Shown: positions 1 to 7,603, counted from the first letter of the stretch. The stretch is 9,492 bases of DNA from an uncultured Clostridium sp. (GCA_900551135.1 URUX01000094.1:1-9492), one strand, 5' to 3'. Numbers and translations: made by a program. Notes: generated from the sequence alone by a model not told the origin.

Positions 1-107
1 TCAGACAGAAAAAAGCGTTGAAAGCTTGCTTTCATAAGAATTTTCCTGTCTGAATATTCATAAGGCGGACACCCGACGCTTCTTGTCCGCTGTAAGCGGG
101 CAAGAAG
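1..107. repeat. Cluster of inverted repeats downstream of leuS
   Basis: Three pairings are visible. First, an 8-bp perfect inverted repeat (TCAGACAG at 1-8 with CTGTCTGA at 46-53), extended by A-rich and T-rich arms, encloses a second stem of TGAAAGC (19-25) with GCTTTCA (28-34). Second, 79-91 pairs with 95-107 around a 3-base loop, 13 pairs with a single T/G position at 86/100 that wobbles only in plus-strand RNA. Third, GCGGACA (65-71) can pair with TGTCCGC (84-90), which excludes the second hairpin. TTCATAAG also occurs directly repeated at 31-38 and 57-64. None of the fully visible hairpins is followed by a clear T-run on the minus strand, so I cannot name a leuS terminator here. The element may extend past the window edge. 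Confidence 0.5.
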
Positions 108-113
108 ATGCAT
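1..113 (-). CDS. Partial small ORF of unknown function, runs off the left edge; may be part of a repeat
   Basis: An open frame starts at ATG 111-113 and stays open for 37 codons to the window edge, so its end is not visible. It contains LARLQRTRSVGCPPYEYS and then, after an internal Met, MKASFQRFFLS. There is no ribosome-binding site before the first ATG. The internal ATG at 33-35 has AGGA eight bases upstream and could be the real start of a gene continuing outside the window. From memory, unverified, this peptide resembles short hypothetical proteins that recur in Lachnospiraceae genomes, which would suit a repeated DNA or RNA element annotated as protein. The same bases form strong hairpins, so a structural role is an equally good reading. 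No function is claimed. Confidence 0.3.
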   Translation of the reverse strand, partial: MHLLARLQRTRSVGCPPYEYSDRKILMKASFQRFFLS

Positions 114-140
114 GGCCGAACTGTTACTTATGTGTACCTC

Positions 141-2552
141 TTACTTTTGAACGATATTGATAATCTTACCTGGTACGTAAATTTCTTTTACAATGGTTCC
201 TGTCAGCTTGTCTGCTACTGCTGCTTTTCCTGCTTCTAATGCGGCTTCTTTGGACGCGTCTGCTGGAATATTTACGATGCCTCTGGTCTTGCCGTTAATC
301 TGAACTGCAATCTCGATTTCATCATCCTTCATAGCTTCTTCGTCACATTCCGGCCACTGGGCATGGAATACGCTGTCGGTACCGCCCAGCTGCTCCCACA
401 GTTCTTCACCCATATGAGGTGCAAACGGAGCCAGCAGGATGGTAAAGGTACGCAAAGTTTCTTTATCAATTCCGCCTTCTTTTTTCGCTAATTCCATCAT
501 CTTATTATTGTATTCCATGAATCCGGAAATAACGGTATTTAAGCTGAACTGGGAGAAACGCTGATCAATATCATATACCAGCTTATGACGAAGTTTTACC
601 ATTTCCTTGGTTTCTTTTACGTCTTTATCCTTATTGTCCATAACCAGATTCCAGAAGCGGTTTAAGAATCTCGCTACGCCATCGATTCCTCTGTCATCCC
701 ATTCTGCATCTAATTCCGGCGGTCCTACAAAAAGTTCATAGAGACGAAGGGCATCACAACCGTAATCTCTTACTAAATCATCCGGAGAAACTACATTTCC
801 TTTGGACTTACTCATCTTAATACCGTTTTTACCATTAATCATACCCTGGTTAAACAGTTTGGTAAATGGCTCGTCAAAGTCTACCACTCCGATATCATGC
901 AGGAACTTGGTGTAGAAACGGGAATATAACAGATGAAGAACTGCATGTTCTACGCCGCCGATATACATATCTACCGGCAGATATTTTTCTGCCTTTTCTT
1001 TTGATACCAGTGCATCATTGTTTTTATTGTCTACATACCTCAGGAAATACCAGGAAGATCCAGCCCACTGAGGCATGGTATTGGTCTCTCTCTTTGCCGG
1101 TCCGCCGCAGCATGGACAAGTAGTATTTACCCATTCGTCAATAGCAGCTAATGGAGATTCTCCAGTTCCGGTAGGCTGATAGCTTTCTACTTCCGGAAGG
1201 GTTAATGGAAGCTGATCCTCCGGCACCGGTACATTTCCGCACTTAGGACAATGAATAATCGGGATTGGTTCTCCCCAGTAACGCTGACGGGAAAATACCC
1301 AGTCGCGGAGTTTATAATTCACCGTCTTGCGGCCGATTCCCATCTTTTCAATCATTTCAGGAGCCTCTTTTTTCAGAACTGCAGACTCCATACCGTTCCA
1401 GTCACCAGAGTTAATCATAGTTCCAGATGCTTCTGTGTAGGCTTCTGTCATGTTTTCAGTTTCTTTGCCGTCTTTTGCAATAACCTGAATAATCGGAATA
1501 TTAAATTTCTTTGCAAACTCAAAGTCTCTGTCATCATGAGCTGGAACGCACATGATTGCGCCAGTACCATAATCAGCTAAAACGTAGTCAGACAGCCAGA
1601 TTGGAGTCTTTGCGCCGTTTAACGGATTGATAGCGTAAGAGCCGGTAAATACTCCCGTCTTTTCCTTTGCCTGCATTCTGTCTACATTGGACTTCATAGA
1701 CGCATCAAAGATATACTTTTCTACTGCCTCTCTGGTTTCATCAATAGCCAGTTCTTTGGCCAGCTTATGCTCTGGAGAAAGCACCATAAAGGTAGCGCCG
1801 TGAAGGGTATCTGGTCTGGTGGTGTAAACTGTGATTTTCTCATCGCGGCCTTCTACCGGGAACTCTACTTCTGCGCCGTAAGACTTGCCGATCCAGTCGC
1901 TCTGCATCTTTTTAACCTTTTCCGGCCAGTCTAATTTGTCCAGATCATTTAACAGTCTTTCTGCGTATGCAGTAATCTTTAACATCCACTGACGGAGGTT
2001 CTTCTTGGTAACCGGAGAACCGCAGCGCTCACAGCAGCCATTGACCACTTCCTCGTTTGCAAGACCTGTCTTACAGGAAGGACACCAGTTAATCGGGAAC
2101 TCCTTTTCATAGGCCAGCCCCTTTTTAAACATCTGGACAAAAATCCACTGGGTCCACTTATAGAAGTTAGGATCTGTGGTATTTACTTCCATATCCCAAT
2201 CGTAAATAGCTGCGATTTCTTTCATCTGACGTTTAATGTTGGCAACGTTTTCTGCTGTGGACTTTGCAGGATGGACACCCATCTTAATTGCATAGTTTTC
2301 AGCCGGAAGACCGAATGCATCCCAGCCCATCGGATGGATTACATAATGGCCTTTTAACATCTGATAACGGCTCCATGCATCTGAGATTACGTAGCCTCTC
2401 CAGTGGCCTACATGAAGTCCGCTGCCAGATGGATATGGGAACATATCCAGGCAATAATATTTTGGCTTTTTGCCGTCATTCACATTAATGGGATTTTTTT
2501 CCCAATTGCTGCGCCATTTTTTTTCAATGGCAGTGTGGTTATACTGTGCCAT
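141..2552 (-). CDS. leuS: Leucyl-tRNA synthetase
   Basis: Class Ia synthetase that charges tRNA-Leu with leucine using ATP, in the cytoplasm. The 803-residue length is normal for the bacterial enzyme. The HIGH-type signature HVGH lies at residues 47-50 and KMSKS at 579-583. A cysteine-rich zinc knuckle (CPSC...CERC) lies at about 157-177 and a second (CPKC...CPCC) at about 435-481. The inserted CP1 editing domain between them carries TTRPDTLHGAT near 243 and DYGTGAIMCVPAHDDRDF near 326-345, the threonine-rich and aspartate motifs used to hydrolyse mischarged tRNA. The C-terminal anticodon-binding and tail regions are present, so the gene looks intact. I chose ATG at 2550-2552, because AGGAG sits nine bases before it; the in-frame TTG two codons upstream is only three bases from that site. 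Expression is controlled by the T-box leader upstream. Confidence 0.98.
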   Translation of the reverse strand: MAQYNHTAIEKKWRSNWEKNPINVNDGKKPKYYCLDMFPYPSGSGLHVGHWRGYVISDAWSRYQMLKGHYVIHPMGWDAFGLPAENYAIKMGVHPAKSTAENVANIKRQMKEIAAIYDWDMEVNTTDPNFYKWTQWIFVQMFKKGLAYEKEFPINWCPSCKTGLANEEVVNGCCERCGSPVTKKNLRQWMLKITAYAERLLNDLDKLDWPEKVKKMQSDWIGKSYGAEVEFPVEGRDEKITVYTTRPDTLHGATFMVLSPEHKLAKELAIDETREAVEKYIFDASMKSNVDRMQAKEKTGVFTGSYAINPLNGAKTPIWLSDYVLADYGTGAIMCVPAHDDRDFEFAKKFNIPIIQVIAKDGKETENMTEAYTEASGTMINSGDWNGMESAVLKKEAPEMIEKMGIGRKTVNYKLRDWVFSRQRYWGEPIPIIHCPKCGNVPVPEDQLPLTLPEVESYQPTGTGESPLAAIDEWVNTTCPCCGGPAKRETNTMPQWAGSSWYFLRYVDNKNNDALVSKEKAEKYLPVDMYIGGVEHAVLHLLYSRFYTKFLHDIGVVDFDEPFTKLFNQGMINGKNGIKMSKSKGNVVSPDDLVRDYGCDALRLYELFVGPPELDAEWDDRGIDGVARFLNRFWNLVMDNKDKDVKETKEMVKLRHKLVYDIDQRFSQFSLNTVISGFMEYNNKMMELAKKEGGIDKETLRTFTILLAPFAPHMGEELWEQLGGTDSVFHAQWPECDEEAMKDDEIEIAVQINGKTRGIVNIPADASKEAALEAGKAAVADKLTGTIVKEIYVPGKIINIVQK

Positions 2553-2633
2553 GTTCAAACACTCCTTTTAATTCATTCGTAATGTCGCTTTCGCTGGCAG
2601 AACGGTTTATCCATAATTTCTATAGAAATAAAT

Positions 2634-2676
2634 AAAAAACCTTGCGTCTCCAGCTTTTCGCTATAGAGACGCAAGG
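2634..2676 (-). terminator. Intrinsic terminator of the leuS T-box
   Basis: A perfect 11-bp stem is formed by CCTTGCGTCTC (2666-2676) and GAGACGCAAGG (2640-2650), with a short inner AGC/GCT pairing in the loop. It is followed on the minus strand by a run of six T (2634-2639). The 5' arm is shared with the antiterminator, so the two structures cannot form together. Confidence 0.93.
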
Positions 2677-2905
2677 CAATCCTTACGCGGTACCACTCTA
2701 TTTCATACAGGTGTATGCACTCATTGTTCAGGCTTTCTGCCTTTCCGGATAACGGCCGGCTGCCGGCGGCGCCTACTGAAAAAAGCGGCTGCTTTCTGTT
2801 CAGCGTGCTACTCTGGGGCCAGTTCAAAACCTGTCTGCATCTGCCTCGCACCATCCGGCAGTTCTCTGTGTGCTTCTCTGTCTCTACTCTTCCCCGTCAC
2901 GGTAT
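2634..2905 (-). promoter_or_regulatory. T-box riboswitch, leucine specific, leader of leuS
   Basis: Read on the minus strand, the leader has the full T-box layout. Stem I begins with GACGGGGA and an AGTA S-turn. GGGG pairs with the CCCC after the specifier. The distal AGAGA bulge is at 2863-2867, and an apical loop with GGTG (2846-2856) is closed by CTGCC/GGCAG. The specifier loop reads GAACTGG, giving CTG (leucine) at 2820-2822 followed by a purine. The T-box core AGAGTGGTACCGCG lies at about 2686-2699. Its TGGT can pair with an ACCA tRNA end, as expected for a tRNA-Leu with A73. TAGAG (2696-2700) pairs with CTCTA (2664-2668) as antiterminator, using bases that also belong to the terminator arm. 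Uncharged tRNA-Leu should therefore favour readthrough into leuS. About 80 bases with the RBS separate it from the start. Confidence 0.95.
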
Positions 2906-2931
2906 TTAAACTGATTTTAAATTTAACACAA
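2904..2931 (-). promoter_or_regulatory. Candidate promoter of the leuS leader
   Basis: On the minus strand TTGTGT (2926-2931) and TTAAAT (2904-2909) are 16 bases apart, or 17 if TAAATA (2903-2908) is the -10. Both boxes match the sigma-A consensus only partly. The position fits: transcription would begin a few bases before Stem I of the T-box. The -35 overlaps the last codons and stop of the oxidoreductase gene. Confidence 0.45.
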
Positions 2932-4413
2932 TTCATCTTGTGTGTCAACCCTATTCTCAGCAGGCCCGTCCAAAAGCGTTCCGTCATAATGGAATCTGGA
3001 ACCATGACAGGGACAGTCCCAGGTTTTCTCATCTGGATTCCATTCCAGCTGACAGCCCAGATGAGGACATTTAACGCTGACCAGATATACCGTTCCATTT
3101 TCATCTTTGTAAGCGCCTGCCTTTTCTCCATTTACTGTTACAATCCCTCCATGCCCATTTTCCAGGGCTTCTACCGAATCAGACGGACGGTAAACCAGAG
3201 TCTTTCCCAGGCCTTTTACAGCATGAATACTGTTTTTTATAAAATGAACCGCAGAACCTTTCACATTCAAACGCTGGGGAGAAAATACCTGAAATTCTCC
3301 AGTATCTCTTCCCAGCACAGCATCTGAAATTATCCGCGCGGAAACCATTGCACTGCTCATTCCCCATTTTCCAAACCCTGTGGCCACATACCAGTTGGGG
3401 CGGCTGGCTGAAAAACGGCCGATATAAGGAATCCCGTCTAAAGTCATACAGTCCTGGGCAGACCAGCTGGCTGCCCGGGTGCAGCCCGGCCAAAATTCCT
3501 TTGCCTTTTTCTCCAGCATGTCATACCTTCCGCCATATGGATTTTCGCCCGTCCGGTGTTTTCCTCCTCCAAGAATCAGATATTCCTGAAAGTTCCTGAA
3601 TGACAGGCCATCTGGGTCAATTCCCAAATACATGGCTTTTGGAAGTCCTGCCTGCTTTAATGCCAGACAATAGCTCCGTTCCTGATACATCCGAAGGAAA
3701 TAATACCCCGGACGCAGCAAAAATGGATAATGGCCTGCAAATACAATGTGATCCGCATGGACACAGCCATGTTCCGTAATCAGACTGTCCTTCGTTACGT
3801 TCCCTACTCTGGTATGTTCATAGACCGTTAACTCCTCTGCCAGCGCATTTAGAAACAGAAGCGGATGAAACTGGGCCTGGTTGTCAAACCGGACTGCACC
3901 TGTAATAGAAAAAGGCAAATCTCCCTCTTCTTCCGTTTTATATTCATAGGAAGCCGGAAGTCCTAAGATGGCAGAAGCCTCTGCCTCCTGCTCCAGTTCT
4001 TTCTGCATTCTGCCAGTCCCCGCAGTGTACAGGCAGGCTGGCTTTCTCTCAAAGAAACAGTCTATCCCCTGGGTTTTTACGATTTTTTCATAATCCTCAA
4101 TCGCTCTTTGACTGGCTTTTCCATAGGCCTCTGCCCGCTCCCTTCCCACTGTTTTGATAAGCTTATTATAAATCAGACCATGCTGGGATGTAATTTTAGC
4201 AGTCGTAAGTTCTGTCTGTCCGCTTCCAATGGTTTCCGCCTCTAAGACTACTGTTTCTACCCCCTGGGACTGCAAAAACCAGGCTGTCAGAATTCCTGAC
4301 AGCCCTGCTCCGATAACTGCTGCTTCTGTGCGGATATCCCCTTTCAGAGGTTTTCTCCTCACATCTTCAGTCGTTCTCTCTTTTTCTGTTTTTCTCCATA
4401 TTGATTCCATCAT
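2923..4413 (-). CDS. FAD-dependent oxidoreductase (DAO family) with C-terminal Rieske [2Fe-2S] domain
   Basis: A 496-residue protein of the type represented by Bacillus YhfW. The N-terminal half is a glycine/D-amino-acid-oxidase-like flavoprotein. The dinucleotide-binding motif VIGAGLSG (GxGxxG at 35-40) is followed by an acidic strand end (VVLEAE), and the later DAO signature WSAQDCMTLDGIPYIGRF precedes ATGFGKWGMSSAM. The C-terminus is a Rieske domain with cluster ligands C449, H451, C467 and H470. C454 and C469 are placed as the disulfide pair seen in bc1-type Rieske proteins. It probably passes electrons between a flavin substrate site and the iron-sulfur cluster; the substrate is unknown. 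No signal peptide or membrane segment is evident, so it is likely cytoplasmic. Two ATGs stand in tandem (4411-4413, 4408-4410) behind a GGAAAGG-like ribosome-binding site. It starts 107 bases after the hydrolase gene. Confidence 0.9.
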   Translation of the reverse strand: MMESIWRKTEKERTTEDVRRKPLKGDIRTEAAVIGAGLSGILTAWFLQSQGVETVVLEAETIGSGQTELTTAKITSQHGLIYNKLIKTVGRERAEAYGKASQRAIEDYEKIVKTQGIDCFFERKPACLYTAGTGRMQKELEQEAEASAILGLPASYEYKTEEEGDLPFSITGAVRFDNQAQFHPLLFLNALAEELTVYEHTRVGNVTKDSLITEHGCVHADHIVFAGHYPFLLRPGYYFLRMYQERSYCLALKQAGLPKAMYLGIDPDGLSFRNFQEYLILGGGKHRTGENPYGGRYDMLEKKAKEFWPGCTRAASWSAQDCMTLDGIPYIGRFSASRPNWYVATGFGKWGMSSAMVSARIISDAVLGRDTGEFQVFSPQRLNVKGSAVHFIKNSIHAVKGLGKTLVYRPSDSVEALENGHGGIVTVNGEKAGAYKDENGTVYLVSVKCPHLGCQLEWNPDEKTWDCPCHGSRFHYDGTLLDGPAENRVDTQDELC

Positions 4414-4520
4414 CTGCCCGCCTTTCCAACAAAAACCATCCTGCTGATGGCTCTTCCAAGGCTAGTATGGCTGCTCTGTATGAAATCTATACCGGGTTTT
4501 CATTCTGTGCCGGAGATTCC
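4414..4520 (-). other. Intergenic gap with a weak hairpin
   Basis: Between the hydrolase and the oxidoreductase, CCATC (4446-4450) pairs with GATGG (4436-4440) across a 5-base loop, followed on the minus strand by TTTTTG. The stem is short for an intrinsic terminator and may only weaken readthrough. I see no convincing promoter in the gap. Confidence 0.25.
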
Positions 4521-5036
4521 TTATTCCTCTATCTCAATCTGACACATTTTCATAGCTTCCAAAGCATTTTTATGGCTTTCTGGCGTAACCCCTGCACAGC
4601 ATTTTGCATCTACTCTGATTTTTGCTTCCGGAAGAGCTGCCTTTAAAAGAACTGCATTGGAAATCACGCAGATGTCAGTACACAGACCTGCCAGTTCAAT
4701 CTCTTCGTAGCCCTTTTTTGCAGCCCACTGAGCCAAATCCATGCTTCCAAAGGTACATTTTTCAAAATACCTGCCTTTAAAATCTCCTAATTCCTCACAT
4801 AATTCCCAGCCGTCTGTATCTGCAATACAGTGAGGAACCGGAAGCTTTTTCCCCTCCTGGGTATTCAGGTAATCCGGGCCGTGGGTATCCAGCGTAAAGG
4901 CCAAATCCCAGCCATCTGTCTGATAATTTACTACCTTATCCCGGACTGCCGGAACGATTGCCTGGGCCTCACTGGTTCCCAGGCTTCCGTCAATAAAGTC
5001 CTTCTGCATATCTACTACTACCAGTAATCGTTTCAT
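4521..5036 (-). CDS. Nicotinamidase/isochorismatase-family cysteine hydrolase, probable nicotinamidase
   Basis: A 171-residue single-domain cysteine hydrolase. The catalytic triad is visible: D9 in VVDMQKDF, K93 in FEKCTFGS and C123 in GLCTDICV. D50, H52 (LDTHG) and H69 (VPH) match the metal site used by nicotinamidases, which favours nicotinamide to nicotinate (NAD salvage) over isochorismate hydrolysis. It is shorter than E. coli PncA, so the substrate is inferred and I leave the symbol blank. The ATG at 5034-5036 follows AGGAGG with a five-base spacer, a strong site. The gene begins 53 bases after the end of rarA with no hairpin in between, so it could be cotranscribed with it. The product is expected in the cytoplasm. 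Confidence 0.85.
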   Translation of the reverse strand: MKRLLVVVDMQKDFIDGSLGTSEAQAIVPAVRDKVVNYQTDGWDLAFTLDTHGPDYLNTQEGKKLPVPHCIADTDGWELCEELGDFKGRYFEKCTFGSMDLAQWAAKKGYEEIELAGLCTDICVISNAVLLKAALPEAKIRVDAKCCAGVTPESHKNALEAMKMCQIEIEE

Positions 5037-5089
5037 TTTGTCCTCCTTTTTTGTAACACCTTCATTTTATTCTTGATATATCGTTTCTT

Positions 5090-6418
5090 TCATACTTTCT
5101 GATTTGTGCTGTTTCGAAATTTTTTTGCCCAGGCAAGCCTGTCAGCCGCCTGTTTTTCTGCTCCCTCCAGAGTTGGATGGTAATAGGTTTTTCCAGCCAG
5201 GGAATCCGGCAGACACTGCATGTCTGCAATATGTTCCCTGGTATCATGGGCATATACGTAGCCTTCCCCATAATGGAGTTCTTTCATCAGCCCTGTGGGG
5301 GCATTGCGGATTACCAGGGGAACCGGCTCTGAAAGCATCTTCAAAGCATCTGCCTTAGCCGTCTCATAAGCCCGGTAAACTGAGTTGGATCTTGGTGCCA
5401 GAGACAGATAAATAACCGTCTGAGCCAGGTTCAGATTACATTCCGGCATCCCTAAAAAGTGGCAGGCCTGATATGCAGAAACTGCCAAAGTCAGGGCATT
5501 GGAATCTGCCATCCCCACATCTTCACTGGCAAACCGGATCAGCCTTCTGGCTATATACAGCGGATCTTCCCCTGCCTCCAGCATTCTGGCCAGCCAGTAT
5601 ACTGCCGCATCCGGATCGCTGTTTCTCATGGATTTATGGAGAGCCGAAATCAAATTGTAATGCTCTTCCCCATTTTTATCATACATCAGGGATTTCCGGC
5701 TGATGCACTGTTCCAAACCCTCTCTGGTTATCCGTGTTTTCTCTCTGGTTATTTCTCCGTTATTCACTGCCATTTCCAATGTGTTCAGTGCGATTCTGGC
5801 GTCTCCGTTGGCAAATCGGGCAATGGCTTCGATTAATTCATCCGAAATCTCGATTTCCAGATATCCAAATCCCTTTGGGCTGACCAGCGCCCGCTTTAAA
5901 AGTCCTGTTAAATCCTCTGCCGTCAGGGAACGGAGCACAAAAACCCTGCATCTGGACAAAAGCGCCGCATTAACCTCAAACGAGGGATTTTCCGTAGTCG
6001 CTCCAATCAAAACGATGCTTCCCTTTTCCACATAAGGCAGAAAAGCATCCTGCTGCGCCTTGTTAAACCGATGGATCTCGTCTACAAACACCAGCGTTTT
6101 CAATCCGGATTTTCTTGCAGTTTCCGCCTTTGCCATTACCTCTTTTATCTCTTTTATACCGCTGGTAACTGCGCTGAAATTAACAAAATCCGCATGGGTT
6201 GTTTCTGCAATAATACTGGCAAGAGTCGTCTTTCCCACACCCGGAGGACCCCAGAAAATCATGGATGAAATCTTATCCTGTTCAATCAGGCGGCGTAAGA
6301 TACATCCTTCTCCAATCAGGTGGGACTGCCCTGCAAATTCATCCAGGGTTTTGGGGCGCATTCTGCTTGCCAGCGGAACTGCTTCCTCCTGAAAATCAAA
6401 TAAGGACATCTGTTCCAA
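5090..6418 (-). CDS. rarA: Replication-associated recombination protein A (RarA/MgsA AAA+ ATPase)
   Basis: A clamp-loader-like AAA+ ATPase of the RarA/MgsA/WRNIP1 family, which acts at stalled replication forks and in recombination. Counting from the TTG start (442 residues), Walker A GPPGVGKT is at about 57-64 and Walker B LVFVDEIH at about 109-116. IGATTENPSFEVNAALLSR holds sensor 1 and the arginine-finger region. The C-terminal tetramerisation and MgsA_C segment is recognisable from EDVGMADSNAL and SLAPRSNSVYRAY. The N-terminal MSLFDFQ resembles a clamp- or partner-binding peptide of the family, which is inference. Start choice: GGAGGTGA lies directly before GAGAC-TTG (6416-6418), ideal spacing, whereas the in-frame GTG at 6425-6427 overlaps that ribosome-binding site. 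The gene follows the CPBP gene by about 22 bases and is probably cotranscribed with it. Confidence 0.95.
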   Translation of the reverse strand: MEQMSLFDFQEEAVPLASRMRPKTLDEFAGQSHLIGEGCILRRLIEQDKISSMIFWGPPGVGKTTLASIIAETTHADFVNFSAVTSGIKEIKEVMAKAETARKSGLKTLVFVDEIHRFNKAQQDAFLPYVEKGSIVLIGATTENPSFEVNAALLSRCRVFVLRSLTAEDLTGLLKRALVSPKGFGYLEIEISDELIEAIARFANGDARIALNTLEMAVNNGEITREKTRITREGLEQCISRKSLMYDKNGEEHYNLISALHKSMRNSDPDAAVYWLARMLEAGEDPLYIARRLIRFASEDVGMADSNALTLAVSAYQACHFLGMPECNLNLAQTVIYLSLAPRSNSVYRAYETAKADALKMLSEPVPLVIRNAPTGLMKELHYGEGYVYAHDTREHIADMQCLPDSLAGKTYYHPTLEGAEKQAADRLAWAKKFRNSTNQKV

Positions 6419-6440
6419 GTCTCTCACCTCCCAGAATCAC

Positions 6441-7379
6441 CTAAAAATTCAAGGCAAATTCCATTACACTGACCAATAGAAAAAATATCATTCCAAAATT
6501 GCCAAATACAATCCCCATCCGCATCCCTGCCGTCATTGGCGGCGCAGACCATTCGTAAGGAGTCTGGTAAAAACGAACTTTCTTCCAATTTAAAATTAAG
6601 AGCACAATTCCTGCAATGGAAGAACCAAAAAACAAAATCTCATAACACAAAAGCATCATCATGCCAAGAAGTCCGGCAATGCCAGGCATGGCCATCCATT
6701 CCATCAATCCCATAATCAAAATGCTTCCTATAAAATTAATGAGCATATGAAGAATTATCGTGCTGCGTAATTTTCCTGTTCGCACGTAAACGTAACCAAA
6801 TATTACCCCTAACGCAAATGCGTAAAAAAACTGATAGAAATTTCCGTGAATTAATCCAAATAACAGTCCGGAAACCAGTACTGCTGTTTTTTCTCCAAAG
6901 ATTAGGATTCTGTCAATGACAAGCTTTCTTATCAAGATTTCCTCTACTACTGGTCCAATCACTACCATAATCACCGCAGACATGAAAAATCCCGAATCCT
7001 GGATGACCATATCTACCGCGTTTTGACTGGTTCCGGTTCCAAACACAAGCATAAATCCCCTGCCAATCAGATTCCCTGCAGACATTACTCCGATACAGAT
7101 GAAAAAAACGACTGCCCAGGTTCCAAAACTCCACGTTTCTCCGATTCTCTTCGGCTTAGGATAAGGAATGGATTGAAAAAGGGCCGCCGTCAGAGGAAAT
7201 GCCAGCACATACATGCAAATGCTGCTGAGTAAAAGGCGAACATCCATAGATTCCAGAGAAATCCCGATATTCATACAAATAAATGTCACCAGATTCTGTG
7301 CAAAGACGGATATTAAAATAAATCCGGCACAGGCCAGACCTACTCTTGAAAAAATGTGTTTCCAGTTTCTTTCGTTCAT
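6441..7379 (-). CDS. CPBP-family intramembrane glutamic protease-like protein
   Basis: A 312-residue polytopic membrane protein with all three CPBP (CAAX protease/bacteriocin-processing, ABI) motifs. These are EEILIR with E146, E147 and R151; FGLIH with F174 and H178; and HMLIN with H211 and N215. I judge seven to nine hydrophobic segments, including about 12-33, 50-70, 88-110, 131-145, 165-200, 208-226, 233-262 and 286-308. Family members are membrane-embedded proteases, some processing peptides or conferring bacteriocin immunity; the substrate here is unknown and no bacteriocin gene is visible nearby. ATG 7377-7379 follows GGGAGG with a six-base spacer. The stop lies about 22 bases before the rarA start, suggesting a shared transcript. 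The extended -10 promoter at 7426-7434 fits as its start point. Confidence 0.92.
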   Translation of the reverse strand: MNERNWKHIFSRVGLACAGFILISVFAQNLVTFICMNIGISLESMDVRLLLSSICMYVLAFPLTAALFQSIPYPKPKRIGETWSFGTWAVVFFICIGVMSAGNLIGRGFMLVFGTGTSQNAVDMVIQDSGFFMSAVIMVVIGPVVEEILIRKLVIDRILIFGEKTAVLVSGLLFGLIHGNFYQFFYAFALGVIFGYVYVRTGKLRSTIILHMLINFIGSILIMGLMEWMAMPGIAGLLGMMMLLCYEILFFGSSIAGIVLLILNWKKVRFYQTPYEWSAPPMTAGMRMGIVFGNFGMIFFLLVSVMEFALNF

Positions 7380-7425
7380 CTGCTTCCTCCCTTATCCAGT
7401 CCAACCTGCGCTGTCTTTTTCATTC

Positions 7426-7434
7426 AGTATAGCA
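7426..7434 (-). promoter_or_regulatory. Extended -10 promoter for CPBP-rarA
   Basis: The minus strand reads TGC-TATACT (7434 down to 7426), an extended -10 with five of six matches to TATAAT. It lies about 47 bases before the CPBP start codon. No good -35 is visible about 17 bases upstream, which is tolerable for extended -10 promoters. Confidence 0.55.
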
Positions 7435-7594
7435 CATCCTTTTTCTTGCGTACAGCTTTTTCTTTTTCCTCCTGGGTGACTGTTATCGCCAACAATGAGA
7501 TGCCTGCCCGTTCCTCCTTCTGGTCGTATTCTATCGCATATTTTGTATATAAATCAATGCAATTTAATTTTTTCCCCTGATGCCAGCCGGACTG

Positions 7595-7603
7595 TGCTAT
7601 AAT
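7595..7603 (+). promoter_or_regulatory. Extended -10 promoter of the SulP gene
   Basis: TGC-TATAAT is a perfect -10 with the TGn extension, 40 bases before the ATG. The -35 region (around 7574-7580) matches poorly. This gives the transporter its own transcription start, divergent from CPBP-rarA. Confidence 0.7.

Noticed and set aside
2573..2854. Minus-strand open frame of 93 codons upstream of leuS
   Set aside because: It covers the T-box leader, and every conserved part of it is explained by T-box RNA structure.
4436..4450. Intrinsic terminator between the hydrolase and the oxidoreductase
   Set aside because: The core stem has only 5 bp and the T-run is short, so it is listed as a weak hairpin and not as a terminator.
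4521..7379. A four-gene functional system (CPBP, RarA, hydrolase, Rieske enzyme), for example defence or bacteriocin processing
   Set aside because: The genes belong to unrelated housekeeping or broad families. No toxin, precursor peptide, transporter or regulator accompanies them, and shared orientation alone does not support a joint system.
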